The notes below the pieces were generated by a model. The model had not been told where the DNA came from, ran no database searches, and worked only from the letters and a program-made list of their open reading frames with translations. Made by a program: the position numbers and the translations under genes. Positions 40,318-50,070 of a stretch of 64,000 nt of DNA are shown in pieces. The stretch's first letter is position 1. The number at the start of each line of letters is the position of its first letter. Source of the DNA: Bradyrhizobium valentinum (GTDB taxonomy: Bacteria; Pseudomonadota; Alphaproteobacteria; Rhizobiales; Xanthobacteraceae); contig NZ_LLXX01000101.1 in assembly GCF_001440405.1 (NCBI RefSeq), positions 156,223 through 220,222 of the forward strand, read 5' to 3'.

Positions 40318-42768
40318 ATGGGCGTACGCGTACTGGTGGTTGGGACGATCTCACTGTGCCTGGTTCCTGGGATCGACCGTGCCGAGGCCCAGACCGCGCC
40401 GGGCGATAGCGAGGTGTTGCCCGCCATCGAGGTGGTTGCTCCCCCGACGGCATCGGCACGACCGGCAGCCAGACCACCCCGCGGCGGCGCGGCACCTCGA
40501 GCCACCCGAAATGTGCGCAGGGTTTTTGTCTATCCGACCGCGCCCACTCCGACGGTCGGCTCGGGAATGGATGTCGACAAGGTGCCGGCAGCGGTCAACG
40601 CCGTCGGTGCCGGGCAGATCGCGCGCACCGGCTCGCCGAACATCGCGGACGCACTGCAGCAACAGGTGCCGGGTATCGTCCTCAGCGATACGACCGGAAA
40701 TCCGTTTATGCCCGACGTACAATTTCGAGGTTTCGTTGCATCTCCGGTCTCCGGTACGCCTCAGGGACTGGCGGTTTACCAGAACGGGATGCGCATCAAC
40801 GAAGCGTTCGGCGACACTGTCAATTGGGACTTGATCCCGACAGCCGCAATCAGATCGGTCACCGTCGTAACCAACAATCCTGCATTCGGTCTCAATGCAC
40901 TCGGCGGCGCCGTCAACGTGCAGATGAAGGACGGCTTCAACTATAAGGGTACCGAAATCAACACGATGGGCGGCTCGTTCGGACGCATCCAGAGTTCGGC
41001 GCAGCATGGCAAGCAGATTGACAATTTTTCCGTCTATGGCGCGCTCGAAGGCGTGCGTGACAACGGCTATCGCAATTTCTCGGAGTCGGCGATTCGCCGC
41101 TTTTACGGTGATGTCGGTTACCGGACCGATAGCAGTGAATTTCACCTCAACGTGGGCCTTGCCAAAAACAATTTCGGCGCGGCGGCGGCGGTGCCGGTCG
41201 AACTCCTGCAGAGGTATTGGGGCGCGACCTATACAACGCCGCAGACCACGGACAACCGCGTTGCTTACGCCAACCTGACCGGAAAGGTCGAGGCGACGCC
41301 GACCTGGACCATCGAAGGCTCGGCGCGCGTCCGGGCGTTCCGGCAGAAGACGGTGGACGGAAACCCGACCGAGACGGGGCCGTGTGACGCCGATTCAACG
41401 CTGCTTTGCTTCAACGAAGACGACACCACGCCGGGAGCACCGGCGAACGGGCTCAACGGAGTCCAGCTTGCAAATCCCTTCCCCGACACTGCGGTGCTGG
41501 GCCAGATCGACCGGACAACGACCCGTTCGACGACGACCGGGGCGACCTTGCAGGCAACCAATACCGACCAGTTGTTCGGACACAACAACCAGTTCATGGT
41601 TGGCGCCAGTTTCGACTCGGGCGTCACGCGCTTCGGCGCCAGCGCGGAACTGGGCACGATCGGTCCAAATTACGTCGTCAGCGGCAGCGGCATATTCCTC
41701 GGCCGGTCAGGCGAGCCCGTATCTATCGGCCCAGTCTCGCTTCGCGCCACCAACCGCTACACCGGCATCTATGCGCTCGACACGTTCGACGTGACCGACG
41801 CGTTCTCGATTTCGGGCGGCGGCCGCTTCAACTATGCAAACATCGTCCTTCAGGATCTGATTGGCACTGATCTCAACGGCAATCACACATTCAGCCGCTT
41901 CAATCCGATGATCGGCGGCACCTATAAGATTACACCTGAACTGACCGCCTATGCCGGCTATTCCGAAGCCAATCGCGCACCGACCCCGCTGGAACTCTCA
42001 TGCTCCGACCCTGCGCGCCCCTGTATCGCCGCGGCATTCCTGATCGCCGACCCGCCGCTGCAACAGGTCGTTTCCCGCACCGTCGAGGCGGGCTTCCGCG
42101 GCACCAAGGAGCTGAATATCGGAACGCTCGGATGGAAAGTCGGCGCGTTCCGCGCGACCAATGCCGATGACATCCTGGCGATCCCGAGCCCGGAGTTGCA
42201 GGGATTTGGCTATTTCCAGAACGTAGGCCGGACGCGCCGCCAGGGTATCGAGGCTCAGGTCAATCTGACGTCGAAGACGCTGCAACTTTATGCCAGCTAT
42301 GCCCTCGTGGATGCGCGCTTCCTCGACCCCCTGACGCTCACCTCCAACAGCCCGTTCGCCGATGCCGACGGGAATATTCAGGTTCTGCCGGGCAATCGCA
42401 TTCCGGCGATACCCCGCAACCGGGTCAAGGTTGGCATCGACTATTCGGTCACAGACGCCTTCAAGGTCGGTGGCGATGCATTGTTCGTCGGCAGCCAGTA
42501 TTTTGTCGGCGATGAATCCAATCAGGCAGCGCGGCTGCCAGGGTATTCGGTTTTCAACCTGCACGCCTCGTATCAGATCAACAAGACGTTCCAGCTCTAT
42601 GGCCGCATCGACAACATCTTGGACCACCGCTATGCGGTTTACGGGACGTTCTTCGAAAGAGATGACATCCCCAACTTCGCCAATGGTGGTGCGGACTTTA
42701 CCGACGCCCGCTCGGTCAGCCCGGCGCGGCCGCGCGCCTTTTACGCGGGCCTGAAGGCAACTTTCTAG
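40318..42768 (+). CDS. TonB-dependent receptor, candidate lanthanide-chelate or metallophore receptor
   Basis: An outer-membrane receptor of about 816 residues. The signal peptide runs to about residue 30 (GIDRAEAQT). The plug domain shows PNIADALQQQVPGIVLSD and INEAFGDTVNWDLIPTAAIRSV, and the beta-barrel ends with AFYAGLKATF. The start is uncertain: ATG at 40318 (used) or 40288. Position between the sensor kinase and the xoxF operon, and the presence of a LutABEF-like ABC system, suggest it imports a lanthanide-binding ligand like LutH, but no sequence evidence fixes the ligand. TonB, ExbB and ExbD are not here. Confidence 0.85.
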   Translation: MGVRVLVVGTISLCLVPGIDRAEAQTAPGDSEVLPAIEVVAPPTASARPAARPPRGGAAPRATRNVRRVFVYPTAPTPTVGSGMDVDKVPAAVNAVGAGQIARTGSPNIADALQQQVPGIVLSDTTGNPFMPDVQFRGFVASPVSGTPQGLAVYQNGMRINEAFGDTVNWDLIPTAAIRSVTVVTNNPAFGLNALGGAVNVQMKDGFNYKGTEINTMGGSFGRIQSSAQHGKQIDNFSVYGALEGVRDNGYRNFSESAIRRFYGDVGYRTDSSEFHLNVGLAKNNFGAAAAVPVELLQRYWGATYTTPQTTDNRVAYANLTGKVEATPTWTIEGSARVRAFRQKTVDGNPTETGPCDADSTLLCFNEDDTTPGAPANGLNGVQLANPFPDTAVLGQIDRTTTRSTTTGATLQATNTDQLFGHNNQFMVGASFDSGVTRFGASAELGTIGPNYVVSGSGIFLGRSGEPVSIGPVSLRATNRYTGIYALDTFDVTDAFSISGGGRFNYANIVLQDLIGTDLNGNHTFSRFNPMIGGTYKITPELTAYAGYSEANRAPTPLELSCSDPARPCIAAAFLIADPPLQQVVSRTVEAGFRGTKELNIGTLGWKVGAFRATNADDILAIPSPELQGFGYFQNVGRTRRQGIEAQVNLTSKTLQLYASYALVDARFLDPLTLTSNSPFADADGNIQVLPGNRIPAIPRNRVKVGIDYSVTDAFKVGGDALFVGSQYFVGDESNQAARLPGYSVFNLHASYQINKTFQLYGRIDNILDHRYAVYGTFFERDDIPNFANGGADFTDARSVSPARPRAFYAGLKATF

Positions 42769-42846
42769 AGAACGAGAGACGTAAACGCGGCTCAGCGATG
42801 ATGCGCGGCAGAGTGTTCAGCTTGCCGCGCCACCGGGATGTTCTCG

Positions 42847-43815
42847 TCAGGAAACATCCGGCGCCGGATCGGCACAATGCGCCTTGTGGATGGCGGAGGG
42901 AACGAAGCCAAAATGCTTCCGGAATACACGGCTGAAGTGCGACGAGCTCGAGAAGCCCCACGAAAATGCGACATCCGTGATCGTCTTTCCGTGCTGGGTC
43001 TCCAGCTCCTGGCGGCAGTGCAGCAGTCGCGCCCGCCAGATGTAGTCGCTGACGGTCATGCCCTTGTCGCTGAACAGCATGTGCAGGTAGCGCTTGGTGC
43101 AGCCCAATGCCGCGGAGATCTGGTCGATGCAAAGTTCGGGGTCGCGCAAATGTTCGCGGATGAAGGCTTGCGCCCGAATATACATCGCCTCGGGCCCGAC
43201 GCGATCGAACATCGTGTCTGCCTCGCGCAGCGGCAACAGCAGCAGATCGATCAGCGAATCGGCAACGCCGATGGCGTTGTAAGGCGACAGTCTGTTCGCT
43301 TCGTCAAACGCGGTGTGCACGAAGTCGTAGGCGATGCGGCCGGTGCCGTTACGCGCGGAGAGCTTGCACGGCAGCATCTTCGACGTGCGGAAGCCGCGTT
43401 CGTGAAGCAGTGCCTTTGGGACGATCACGACCTCGTGCCGGGTCAACGAGGGGCTGACGATCGTGTGCGGGCAGGAGACGTCATAGGCGAGACAGTCGCC
43501 GGGCATGATGTCGATGCGACGGCCAGCCTGTTCGAAATGAGAGATGCCGTAGGTCTGGAACAGTATCTTGACGTAGGGGTGTTCGCTCAGTTTTGTGCCT
43601 GAGACCGTATGCGCGATGCGATGCTGGCTTGCCTCGATCTGACACAGTTTTAGCTGCGAAACGGTTGTGTAATTTATCCGGCCCTCGAGCGACGAACCTT
43701 CCAGCGGATCGACGTCAAACTGGCCGCAAAGATCTGTCAGTGCATCTGACCAAGTTTGGAGCTGCTTCTTCGGCGCCAATCCAGAGGTGCTGAGTGAACG
43801 AACTGTATCAGACAT
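42847..43815 (-). CDS. AraC-family transcriptional regulator
   Basis: A 322-residue regulator with an N-terminal ligand-binding domain (residues about 30-200, the AraC-binding-like TRHEVVIVPKALLHERGF) and a C-terminal pair of helix-turn-helix motifs (residues about 215-310: QISAALGCTKRYLHMLFSDKGMTVSDYIWRARL, and ITDVAFSWGFSSSSHFSRVFRKHFGFVPS). It is divergent from xoxF across 416 nt and converges with the TonB receptor. It is therefore the closest candidate regulator of xoxF. Effector unknown. Confidence 0.88.
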   Translation of the reverse strand: MSDTVRSLSTSGLAPKKQLQTWSDALTDLCGQFDVDPLEGSSLEGRINYTTVSQLKLCQIEASQHRIAHTVSGTKLSEHPYVKILFQTYGISHFEQAGRRIDIMPGDCLAYDVSCPHTIVSPSLTRHEVVIVPKALLHERGFRTSKMLPCKLSARNGTGRIAYDFVHTAFDEANRLSPYNAIGVADSLIDLLLLPLREADTMFDRVGPEAMYIRAQAFIREHLRDPELCIDQISAALGCTKRYLHMLFSDKGMTVSDYIWRARLLHCRQELETQHGKTITDVAFSWGFSSSSHFSRVFRKHFGFVPSAIHKAHCADPAPDVS

Positions 43816-44231
43816 TGCCCAGCCACCGATTTGAGAACAGGCCGCGACCTCCGCCTCGGCGTCGGTCAGATGGTCGTGACATTTGGCCCCAATTTAGGCA
43901 GTCGTCAGGGAAGTTGCGCAGATTCTTCCCAATATCCCTTTGACAATCCTCCAACTTAGTTTCGGCGGCGTCAAGGGAAACCTCGACCGAGAGCGGTGCC
44001 TGGAAGGTCGTGGGAACACGCCCACGGAATGATGCTTCGCAGCATCCCGGAAGAGCCAGAACGTCGCGCCGATCCGAAACTAAAAAAATCAATTAAGTTT
44101 CGCTATTGAGCAAACGCGCTTCGCTCTTGGGCAAGTTTCCTATTTCCGAACGGGATAGGAATAAGGACCAATAATGGAAGAATGGGCCGTTTCGGCGGAA
44201 ACCCAAAACTCGTATCTTGGAGGAAACCACT
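43816..44231. promoter_or_regulatory. Divergent araC-xoxF intergenic region
   Basis: A 416-nt gene-free region with several palindromic or regulatory-looking elements. CGTGGG pairs with CCCACG at 44009-44026, and GATGCT with AGCATC at 44031-44046 around a TCGC loop. The motif at 44118-44135 matches the tandem repeat in front of pqqA. The region ends with a strong ribosome-binding site GGAGG just before the xoxF ATG. It should hold promoters for both genes. Confidence 0.6.
44118..44135 (-). promoter_or_regulatory. Shared motif upstream of xoxF
   Basis: Read on the minus strand: CTTGCCCAAGAGCGAAGC. It matches each of the two pqqA-upstream repeats at 14 of 18 positions, with the common core TTGYCCAARAGSGAAG. 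It lies 97-114 nt before the xoxF ATG. By-eye match only. Confidence 0.5.
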
Positions 44232-46037
44232 ATGCGCAAGGTGCTATCCGCAGCCTGTCTTGGCGCTATGGCGACATTCGTTGTCGGCGTCGCATACGCC
44301 AACGAAGAACTGATCAAGATGTCGCAGAACCCAAAGGACTGGGTGCAGCCGGCCGGCGACTACGCCAATACGCGCTACTCGAAGCTTAACCAGATCAACG
44401 CATCCAACGTCGGCAAGCTTCAGGTCGCCTGGACGTTCTCCACCGGCGTGCTGCGCGGCCATGAAGGCGGACCGCTCGTCATCGGCAACATGATGTACGT
44501 CCATACGCCGTTCCCGAACAAGGTCTATGCTCTTGACCTTTCGCAGGATAACAAGATCGTCTGGAAGTACGAGCCGAAGCAGGATCCGAACGTCATTCCG
44601 GTGATGTGCTGCGATACGGTCAATCGCGGCGTGGCCTATGGCGACGGCAAGATCTTCCTGCATCAGGCCGACACCACCCTGGTCGCGCTCGATGCCAAGA
44701 CCGGGCAGGTGCAGTGGAGCGTCAAGAACGGAGACCCGGGCAAGGGCGCCACGGGCACCTCCTCGCCGCTCGTCGTCAAGGACAAGGTTCTGATCGGCAT
44801 TTCCGGCGGCGAGTTCGGTGTGCAGTGTCACGTCACGGCTTACGATCTCAAGAGCGGCAAGCAGGTATGGCGCGCCTTCTCCGAAGGGCCAGACGATCAG
44901 ATCATGGTCGACCCTGTGAAGACGACCGAACTCGGCAAGCCGGTCGGCAAGGATTCGAGCATCAAGACCTGGCAAGGCGATCAGTGGAAGATCGGCGGCG
45001 GCTGCACATGGGGCTGGTTGTCCTATGATCCGAGCCTGAACATGGTCTATTACGGGTCGGGCAACCCCTCAACCTGGAACCCGAAACAGCGTCCGGGCGA
45101 CAACAAGTGGTCGATGACCGTCTTCGCGCGCAATCCGGATACCGGCATGGCCAACTGGGTCTACCAGATGACGCCCCATGATGAGTGGGACTACGACGGC
45201 GTCAACGAAATGATCCTGAGCGACCAGAACGTCAACGGCCAGGAGCGCAAGCTGTTGACCCATTTCGACCGCAACGGTTTGGCTTACACGATGGACCGTG
45301 CAACCGGCGAGCTCTTGGTCGCCGAGAAGTACGATCCGAAGGTGAACTGGACCACCGGCGTCGACATGAACAAGAGTTCGCCGACCTACGGGCGTCCCAA
45401 GGTTGTCGATCAGTATTCGACCGAAAAGGGCGGTGAAGACAAGAACACCAAGGGCATCTGCCCGGCCGCGCTCGGCACCAAGGACCAGCAGCCGGCAGCC
45501 TATTCGCCGGATACGCAACTGTTCTACGTGCCTACCAACCACGTCTGCATGGACTATGAGCCGTTCAAGGTGAGCTACACCGCGGGCCAGCCCTATGTCG
45601 GCGCGACGCTCTCGATGTATCCGCCTCAAGGCGAAACCCATATGGGCAACTTTATCGCCTGGGACAACAAGACCGGCAAGATCGTCTGGTCGAACAAGGA
45701 GCCGTTCTCGGTGTGGTCAGGTGCGCTCGCGACGGCCGGCGGCGTGGTGTTCTACGGAACGCTCGAAGGTTACCTCAAGGCGGTCGATGCCAAGACGGGC
45801 AAGGAGCTCTACAAGTTCAAGACCCCGTCCGGTATCATCGGTAACGTCAACACCTATGAGCAGGGCGGTAGGCAGTATGTTGCAGTGCTGTCCGGCGTCG
45901 GTGGCTGGGCGGGTATCGGCCTTGCCGCAGGTCTGACCGATCCGACTGCGGGCCTCGGTGCCGTCGGTGGCTACGCCGCGTTGAGCAACTATACCGCACT
46001 TGGCGGCACGCTCACCGTGTTCGCGCTGCCGCAGTAA
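44232..46037 (+). CDS. xoxF: Lanthanide-dependent PQQ methanol dehydrogenase
   Basis: A 601-residue periplasmic quinoprotein that oxidises methanol, with a PQQ cofactor and a rare-earth ion. The signal peptide ends near residue 23 (VAYAN). Eight-bladed propeller W-motifs recur. The vicinal disulfide Cys126-Cys127 (VMCCDTVN) is present. WDYDGVNE carries the catalytic Asp320 and the extra Asp322 that defines lanthanide-type XoxF rather than calcium-type MxaF. GGAGG precedes the ATG at 44232. It is followed by a hairpin and xoxG. No mxaI is present, as expected for XoxF. Confidence 0.97.
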   Translation: MRKVLSAACLGAMATFVVGVAYANEELIKMSQNPKDWVQPAGDYANTRYSKLNQINASNVGKLQVAWTFSTGVLRGHEGGPLVIGNMMYVHTPFPNKVYALDLSQDNKIVWKYEPKQDPNVIPVMCCDTVNRGVAYGDGKIFLHQADTTLVALDAKTGQVQWSVKNGDPGKGATGTSSPLVVKDKVLIGISGGEFGVQCHVTAYDLKSGKQVWRAFSEGPDDQIMVDPVKTTELGKPVGKDSSIKTWQGDQWKIGGGCTWGWLSYDPSLNMVYYGSGNPSTWNPKQRPGDNKWSMTVFARNPDTGMANWVYQMTPHDEWDYDGVNEMILSDQNVNGQERKLLTHFDRNGLAYTMDRATGELLVAEKYDPKVNWTTGVDMNKSSPTYGRPKVVDQYSTEKGGEDKNTKGICPAALGTKDQQPAAYSPDTQLFYVPTNHVCMDYEPFKVSYTAGQPYVGATLSMYPPQGETHMGNFIAWDNKTGKIVWSNKEPFSVWSGALATAGGVVFYGTLEGYLKAVDAKTGKELYKFKTPSGIIGNVNTYEQGGRQYVAVLSGVGGWAGIGLAAGLTDPTAGLGAVGGYAALSNYTALGGTLTVFALPQ

Positions 46038-46053
46038 AGCAGGACCACCTCGT

Positions 46054-46081
46054 CCGGCGCGTGGCTCGCTCCACGCGCCGG
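46054..46081 (+). other. Intercistronic hairpin between xoxF and xoxG
   Basis: A perfect 11-bp inverted repeat, CCGGCGCGTGG and its complement, encloses the 6-nt loop CTCGCT. It lies 16 nt after the xoxF stop and lacks a T-run. It may hold back transcription into xoxG and the formaldehyde genes while stabilising the xoxF message. A GTG inside the loop region argues against a longer xoxG start. Confidence 0.7.
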
Positions 46082-46114
46082 TTGTGGCCTGCATCTGATA
46101 TCGAGGATGAGCTC

Positions 46115-46615
46115 TTGCGTAAAATCTGGTTGATTGCGGCCACTCTCACGCTGGTGGCGCCGGGAACGATTGCTTTCGCTGCGGATGATGCTGCCGCGGT
46201 CAAGACCGAGGACGGTAAGTATTTCGACAAGGAAGGAAACCCGACCTACAAAGTCGGGGCAGATGGCACGGTCGATTGGTACACCTACTCCGGATACCGT
46301 CGCTATCATTCCGAATGCCACGTCTGCCATGGCCCTGACGGGATGGGATCGACCTATGCGCCAGCGTTGCAGGATTCGCTGAAGACGATGAGCTATGGCG
46401 ACTTCGTCTCAGTCGTCGCGAGCGGCCGCCAGAGCGGTAACTCCGTCATGCCAGCCCTCGGCGACAATCCGAATGTCGCCTGCTACATGGACGATCTTTA
46501 TGTGTATCTGCGTGCCCGCGCCCATGACGCCGTCGGGCGCGTCCGACCTGCGAAGAAGGAAGACAAACCCGAAGCGTATACCGAGACAGAAAAGTCCTGC
46601 ATGGGAGCCAAATGA
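46115..46615 (+). CDS. xoxG: Cytochrome c, electron acceptor of XoxF
   Basis: A small exported cytochrome c of 166 residues. The heme motif CHVCH follows YHSE near residue 68, and SVMPALGDN offers the axial Met. The signal peptide starts from a TTG at 46115 (LRKIWLIAATLTLVAPGTIAFAAD), with GAGGA 7 nt upstream. A GTG 54 nt further up lies in a hairpin stem and makes a poor leader. It accepts electrons from PQQH2 of XoxF and passes them to terminal oxidases. Genes of this type next to xoxF are named xoxG. Confidence 0.87.
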   Translation: MRKIWLIAATLTLVAPGTIAFAADDAAAVKTEDGKYFDKEGNPTYKVGADGTVDWYTYSGYRRYHSECHVCHGPDGMGSTYAPALQDSLKTMSYGDFVSVVASGRQSGNSVMPALGDNPNVACYMDDLYVYLRARAHDAVGRVRPAKKEDKPEAYTETEKSCMGAK

Positions 46616-46687
46616 TCATGCCGAACATGCGAGGCGCGCGTTCCGGCAGGTCCGTGCAGCGACTTGAAAGAAAATGTGGAGTTTAAG

Positions 46688-47794
46688 ATGAAGACCCGCG
46701 CTGCTGTCGCATTCGAGGCCAAAAAGCCTCTTGAAATCGTTGAGGTCGATCTGGAAGGCCCGAAGGCCGGTGAAGTCCTCGTCGAGATAAAGGCGACCGG
46801 AATCTGTCACACCGACGCTTACACGCTTGATGGATTCGACAGCGAAGGAATCTTTCCTTCGATTCTCGGTCATGAAGGCGCAGGCATCGTCCGGGAGGTT
46901 GGGCCGGGCGTGACGTCGGTCAAGGCCGGCGATCATGTGATTCCGCTCTACACGCCTGAATGCCGCCAGTGCAAAAGCTGCCTGAGCGGCAAGACCAATC
47001 TTTGCACCGCCATTCGTGCCACCCAGGGCAAGGGGGTGATGCCGGATGGTACCTCGCGCTTCAGCTATCAGGGCAAGCCGATTTACCATTATATGGGCTG
47101 CTCGACGTTTTCGAATTTTACCGTGCTGCCGGAGATCGCGGTGGCAAAGATCCGCGAAGACGCGCCCTTCGACAAGAGTTGCTACATCGGTTGTGGGGTG
47201 ACGACGGGCGTTGGCGCCGTGGTCAATACCGCCAAGGTGACACCGGGCGCCAACGTCGTCGTCTTCGGGCTCGGCGGCATCGGGCTCAACGTCATCCAGG
47301 GCGCGAAGATGGTGGGCGCCGACAAGATTGTCGGCGTTGACATCAACGATTCCAAGGAAGACTGGGGCCGCCGCTTCGGCATGACCCATTTCGTCAACCC
47401 GACGAAGGTGAGCGACATCGTCCAGCATCTGGTCGGGCTCACCGATGGCGGTGCCGACTACACCTTCGACTGCACCGGAAACACCAACGTCATGCGGCAG
47501 GCTCTCGAAGCCTGCCACCGCGGCTGGGGCGTCTCGGTCGTTATCGGGGTCGCGGAGTCCGGCAAGGAAATCGCCACCCGGCCGTTCCAGCTCGTGACCG
47601 GCCGCGTCTGGAAGGGAACGGCGTTTGGCGGCGCGCGCGGCCGCACGGACGTGCCGAAAATCGTCGACTGGTACATGAACGGAAAGATCGAAATCGATCC
47701 GATGATCACACACGTCCTCAAGCTGGATGAGATCAACCATGGATTCGATCTCATGCACCAGGGCAAGTCGATCCGCTCGGTTGTCGTGTTCTGA
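46688..47794 (+). CDS. adhI: S-(hydroxymethyl)glutathione dehydrogenase (class III alcohol dehydrogenase)
   Basis: A 368-residue zinc-dependent alcohol dehydrogenase that oxidises S-(hydroxymethyl)glutathione to S-formylglutathione with NAD. Catalytic zinc residues are seen in GICHTD (Cys about residue 38) and GHEGAG; the structural zinc site is the cluster [15 protein letters not shown]. The NAD-binding [18 protein letters not shown] is intact, and the [14 protein letters not shown] segment is class III-type. ATG at 46688 follows GGAGTTTAAG. It lies between xoxG and gfa; the product goes to FghA encoded at 37121. Confidence 0.94.
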   Translation: MKTRAAVAFEAKKPLEIVEVDLEGPKAGEVLVEIKATGICHTDAYTLDGFDSEGIFPSILGHEGAGIVREVGPGVTSVKAGDHVIPLYTPECRQCKSCLSGKTNLCTAIRATQGKGVMPDGTSRFSYQGKPIYHYMGCSTFSNFTVLPEIAVAKIREDAPFDKSCYIGCGVTTGVGAVVNTAKVTPGANVVVFGLGGIGLNVIQGAKMVGADKIVGVDINDSKEDWGRRFGMTHFVNPTKVSDIVQHLVGLTDGGADYTFDCTGNTNVMRQALEACHRGWGVSVVIGVAESGKEIATRPFQLVTGRVWKGTAFGGARGRTDVPKIVDWYMNGKIEIDPMITHVLKLDEINHGFDLMHQGKSIRSVVVF

Positions 47795-47827
47795 TTGGAT
47801 AACTTCAAACACAAGGAGGATAGGCCC

Positions 47828-48397
47828 ATGACTGTTCATATCCACCCATCGATTGACAGCGGCGTAAAGAAGGGGACGGGCAATTTCGCCGGCGGGACCT
47901 TGGTCTGCAAATGCGCGGACAGGCCGGTGAAGGTCGCCATCAAGGGCGATGTGGCCCACAATCACGCCTGCGGCTGCACCAAATGCTGGAAGCCGGAAGG
48001 CGCGACCTTCTCCGTCGTCGCGGTCGTCCCGCGCGACAATGTGAAAGTACTCGAGAACGGCGACAAGCTGCAGATCGTCGACACGTCGGCGACCATCCAG
48101 CGCTATGCCTGCAAGGCCTGCGGTACGCATATGTACGGCCGGATCGAGAACACCGGGCATCCATTCTACGGCCTCGACTTCATCCATCCCGAGTTGTTCC
48201 AGGAAGGTGGATGGGCGGCTCCGGGGTTTGCCGCGTTCGTGTCCTCCGTGCTGGAGTCCGGCGTCCAGCCGGGCGAGATGGATGGAATTAGGGCACGGCT
48301 AAAGGAGCTCGGCCTCGAACCCTATGATTGCCTGTCGCCGCCATTGATGGATGCGATCTCGAGCCATGTGGCAAAGGCCAAGGCTAGGGCGGCCTGA
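47828..48397 (+). CDS. gfa: Glutathione-dependent formaldehyde-activating enzyme
   Basis: A 189-residue zinc protein that promotes the addition of formaldehyde to glutathione. Cysteine motifs for two zinc sites are present: CKCADRPV near residue 31, [14 protein letters not shown] near residue 54 and [10 protein letters not shown] near residue 100. The ATG at 47828 lies 9 nt after AAGGAGGATA. It follows adhI at 33 nt. With AdhI and FghA it makes a full glutathione route from formaldehyde to formate. In vitro evidence for the accelerating role of Gfa comes from Paracoccus. Confidence 0.93.
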   Translation: MTVHIHPSIDSGVKKGTGNFAGGTLVCKCADRPVKVAIKGDVAHNHACGCTKCWKPEGATFSVVAVVPRDNVKVLENGDKLQIVDTSATIQRYACKACGTHMYGRIENTGHPFYGLDFIHPELFQEGGWAAPGFAAFVSSVLESGVQPGEMDGIRARLKELGLEPYDCLSPPLMDAISSHVAKAKARAA

Positions 48398-48845
48398 ACC
48401 AGGCAGCTTGAGGCTGGCGCCGGCCTGATCCTCGATTCCGAGCTCGCGCTGATGGCCACCGCCATCAGCGGAGCCGGGCGCCGCGTATGGGCGTGCAACT
48501 CGTTCGTTGATGCCGGCGGGTGAAAGCCTGTCCGGCCAACAAGGTCGTGCAGCCATCCCCGGCAGACGGCTCTCTGGCGCGACGTCCTGCGTACAATTCT
48601 TAGACATCACTCCCGAGAATTCCTTGCTCAATCGCCATGCCGTCCATGGCAAGTTGCGGCGCGTGCTCAATCGGCTGCACTTGACCGATCGTCTGATTTT
48701 GCATGCTGCGCCGCGATGAGCTTTGCCGTGGCAGCCGCAATGCTGAAGGCGAACATCTCCGAAGGTGTTGACCCCAAGAGCGGTTCCCTTCTATGGACGA
48801 TGCTGCCCCTGACCACACAGACGGTACCCTGCGAGGATTCCCACA
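48398..48845. other. Gene-free stretch
   Basis: About 448 nt between gfa and the FAH-family gene. Only overlapping short frames of unlikely composition occur. No inverted repeat of note, tRNA or known repeat was seen. It may hold the promoter of the FAH-family gene. A CCAAGAGCG stretch near 48773 weakly recalls the pqqA/xoxF motif and may be chance. Confidence 0.4.
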
Positions 48846-50036
48846 ATGCCGATCGTCACGGACGCTGCATTCATTCTGCCCGACGATTTCGCCGACGCCG
48901 CGCTGATGGGGCGGATCTGGCGTCCCGATCTTGCCGGCCCGTCGGTGGTCGCGATCCGCCAGGACGGCGTGTTCGACATCACCGACGATTTCCCCACCAG
49001 CAGCCAGCTTGCCGCCGTCGCCGATCCGGCCCAGGCGCTGCGCGCCGCGCCCGGCGCGCGGGTAGGCACGCTGCAGGATCTCTTGAACAACACGCCACCT
49101 GACACCCGCGATCCAACCCGGCCATGGCTGCTTGCCCCGATCGACCTGCAGGTGATCAAGGCTGCCGGCGTTACCTTCGCGGTGTCGATGCTGGAGCGGG
49201 TGATCGAGGAGCGGGCGCGGGGCAATCCGGATTCGGCGGAGGCGATCCGGGCCGAGGTGACGCGGATCGTCGGCACCGACCTGTCGCGGTTGAAGCCGGG
49301 GTCGGCGGAAGCGCAGCACGTAAAGGACGTGCTGGTTTCCCAGAATGCCTGGAGCCAGTATCTCGAAGTCGGCATCGGGCCGGACGCCGAGGTGTTTACC
49401 AAGGCGCCCATCCTGTCGGCGGTCGGCACATGCGTGGATGCGGGCCTGCATCCGAAATCGACCTGGAATAATCCGGAGCCGGAGGTGGTGCTGGTGGTAG
49501 CACACGACGGCCGCATCGTCGGCGCCACGCTTGGCAATGACGTCAATTTGCGTGACTTCGAGGGACGCTCGGCGCTGCTCTTGTCCAAGGCCAAGGACAA
49601 CAACGCGTCCTGCGCCATTGGCCCGTTCGTACGGTTCTTCGACGCGAAGTTCACGCTCGACGACATCAGGAAGATGGAGATCTCGCTGGAGGTGAAGGGA
49701 CCGGAGGGTTTTGTCCTGCACGGCGCATCTTCCCTGACCCAGATCAGCCGCGACCCCGCCGACATCGTCGGGCAGACGATCAACGAGAACCATCAATATC
49801 CCGATGGTTTCGTGCTCTTCCTGGGCACGATGTTCGCGCCGATCCAGGACCGTGCCGCGAAGGGGCAGGGGTTTACTCACGTGGAAGGCGATCTGGTGAC
49901 GGTCGCCACGCCGAAACTCGGCCGGCTGACCAACCGCATGCGCCACAGCGGCGACTGCGAACCCTGGCAATTCGGCCTGACCGAGCTCTTCACCGCGTTG
50001 ATGCGTCGCAAGGGTGTCGGCCGAAGCAGCAACTAG
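48846..50036 (+). CDS. FAH-family 2-keto-3-deoxy-sugar-acid dehydratase-like protein
   Basis: A 396-residue protein of the fumarylacetoacetate hydrolase superfamily in the long form seen in XylX-type 2-keto-3-deoxyxylonate or arabinonate dehydratases. The N-terminal ALMGRIWRPDLAGPSVVAIR and the later TNR and EPEVVLVV / NDVNLRDFEG stretches, with acidic residues that bind the divalent metal, support this. The likely product would be 2,5-dioxopentanoate, the same compound expected from KdgD at 2427. It is followed 34 nt later by an oxidoreductase gene with which it probably forms a pathway. Confidence 0.78.
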   Translation: MPIVTDAAFILPDDFADAALMGRIWRPDLAGPSVVAIRQDGVFDITDDFPTSSQLAAVADPAQALRAAPGARVGTLQDLLNNTPPDTRDPTRPWLLAPIDLQVIKAAGVTFAVSMLERVIEERARGNPDSAEAIRAEVTRIVGTDLSRLKPGSAEAQHVKDVLVSQNAWSQYLEVGIGPDAEVFTKAPILSAVGTCVDAGLHPKSTWNNPEPEVVLVVAHDGRIVGATLGNDVNLRDFEGRSALLLSKAKDNNASCAIGPFVRFFDAKFTLDDIRKMEISLEVKGPEGFVLHGASSLTQISRDPADIVGQTINENHQYPDGFVLFLGTMFAPIQDRAAKGQGFTHVEGDLVTVATPKLGRLTNRMRHSGDCEPWQFGLTELFTALMRRKGVGRSSN

Positions 50037-50070
50037 CCTCGAGCCGCGCCAGCAGGGAGGCACCTTCGCA

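Noticed and set aside
44232..46037. Calcium-type MxaF for the methanol dehydrogenase
   Set aside because: The extra Asp two residues after the catalytic Asp (WDYDGVNE) and the lack of mxaI nearby point to the lanthanide type.
46616..48187. A 523-codon minus-strand frame opposite adhI and gfa
   Set aside because: Both plus-strand genes have intact catalytic motifs; long antisense frames are common in GC-rich DNA.
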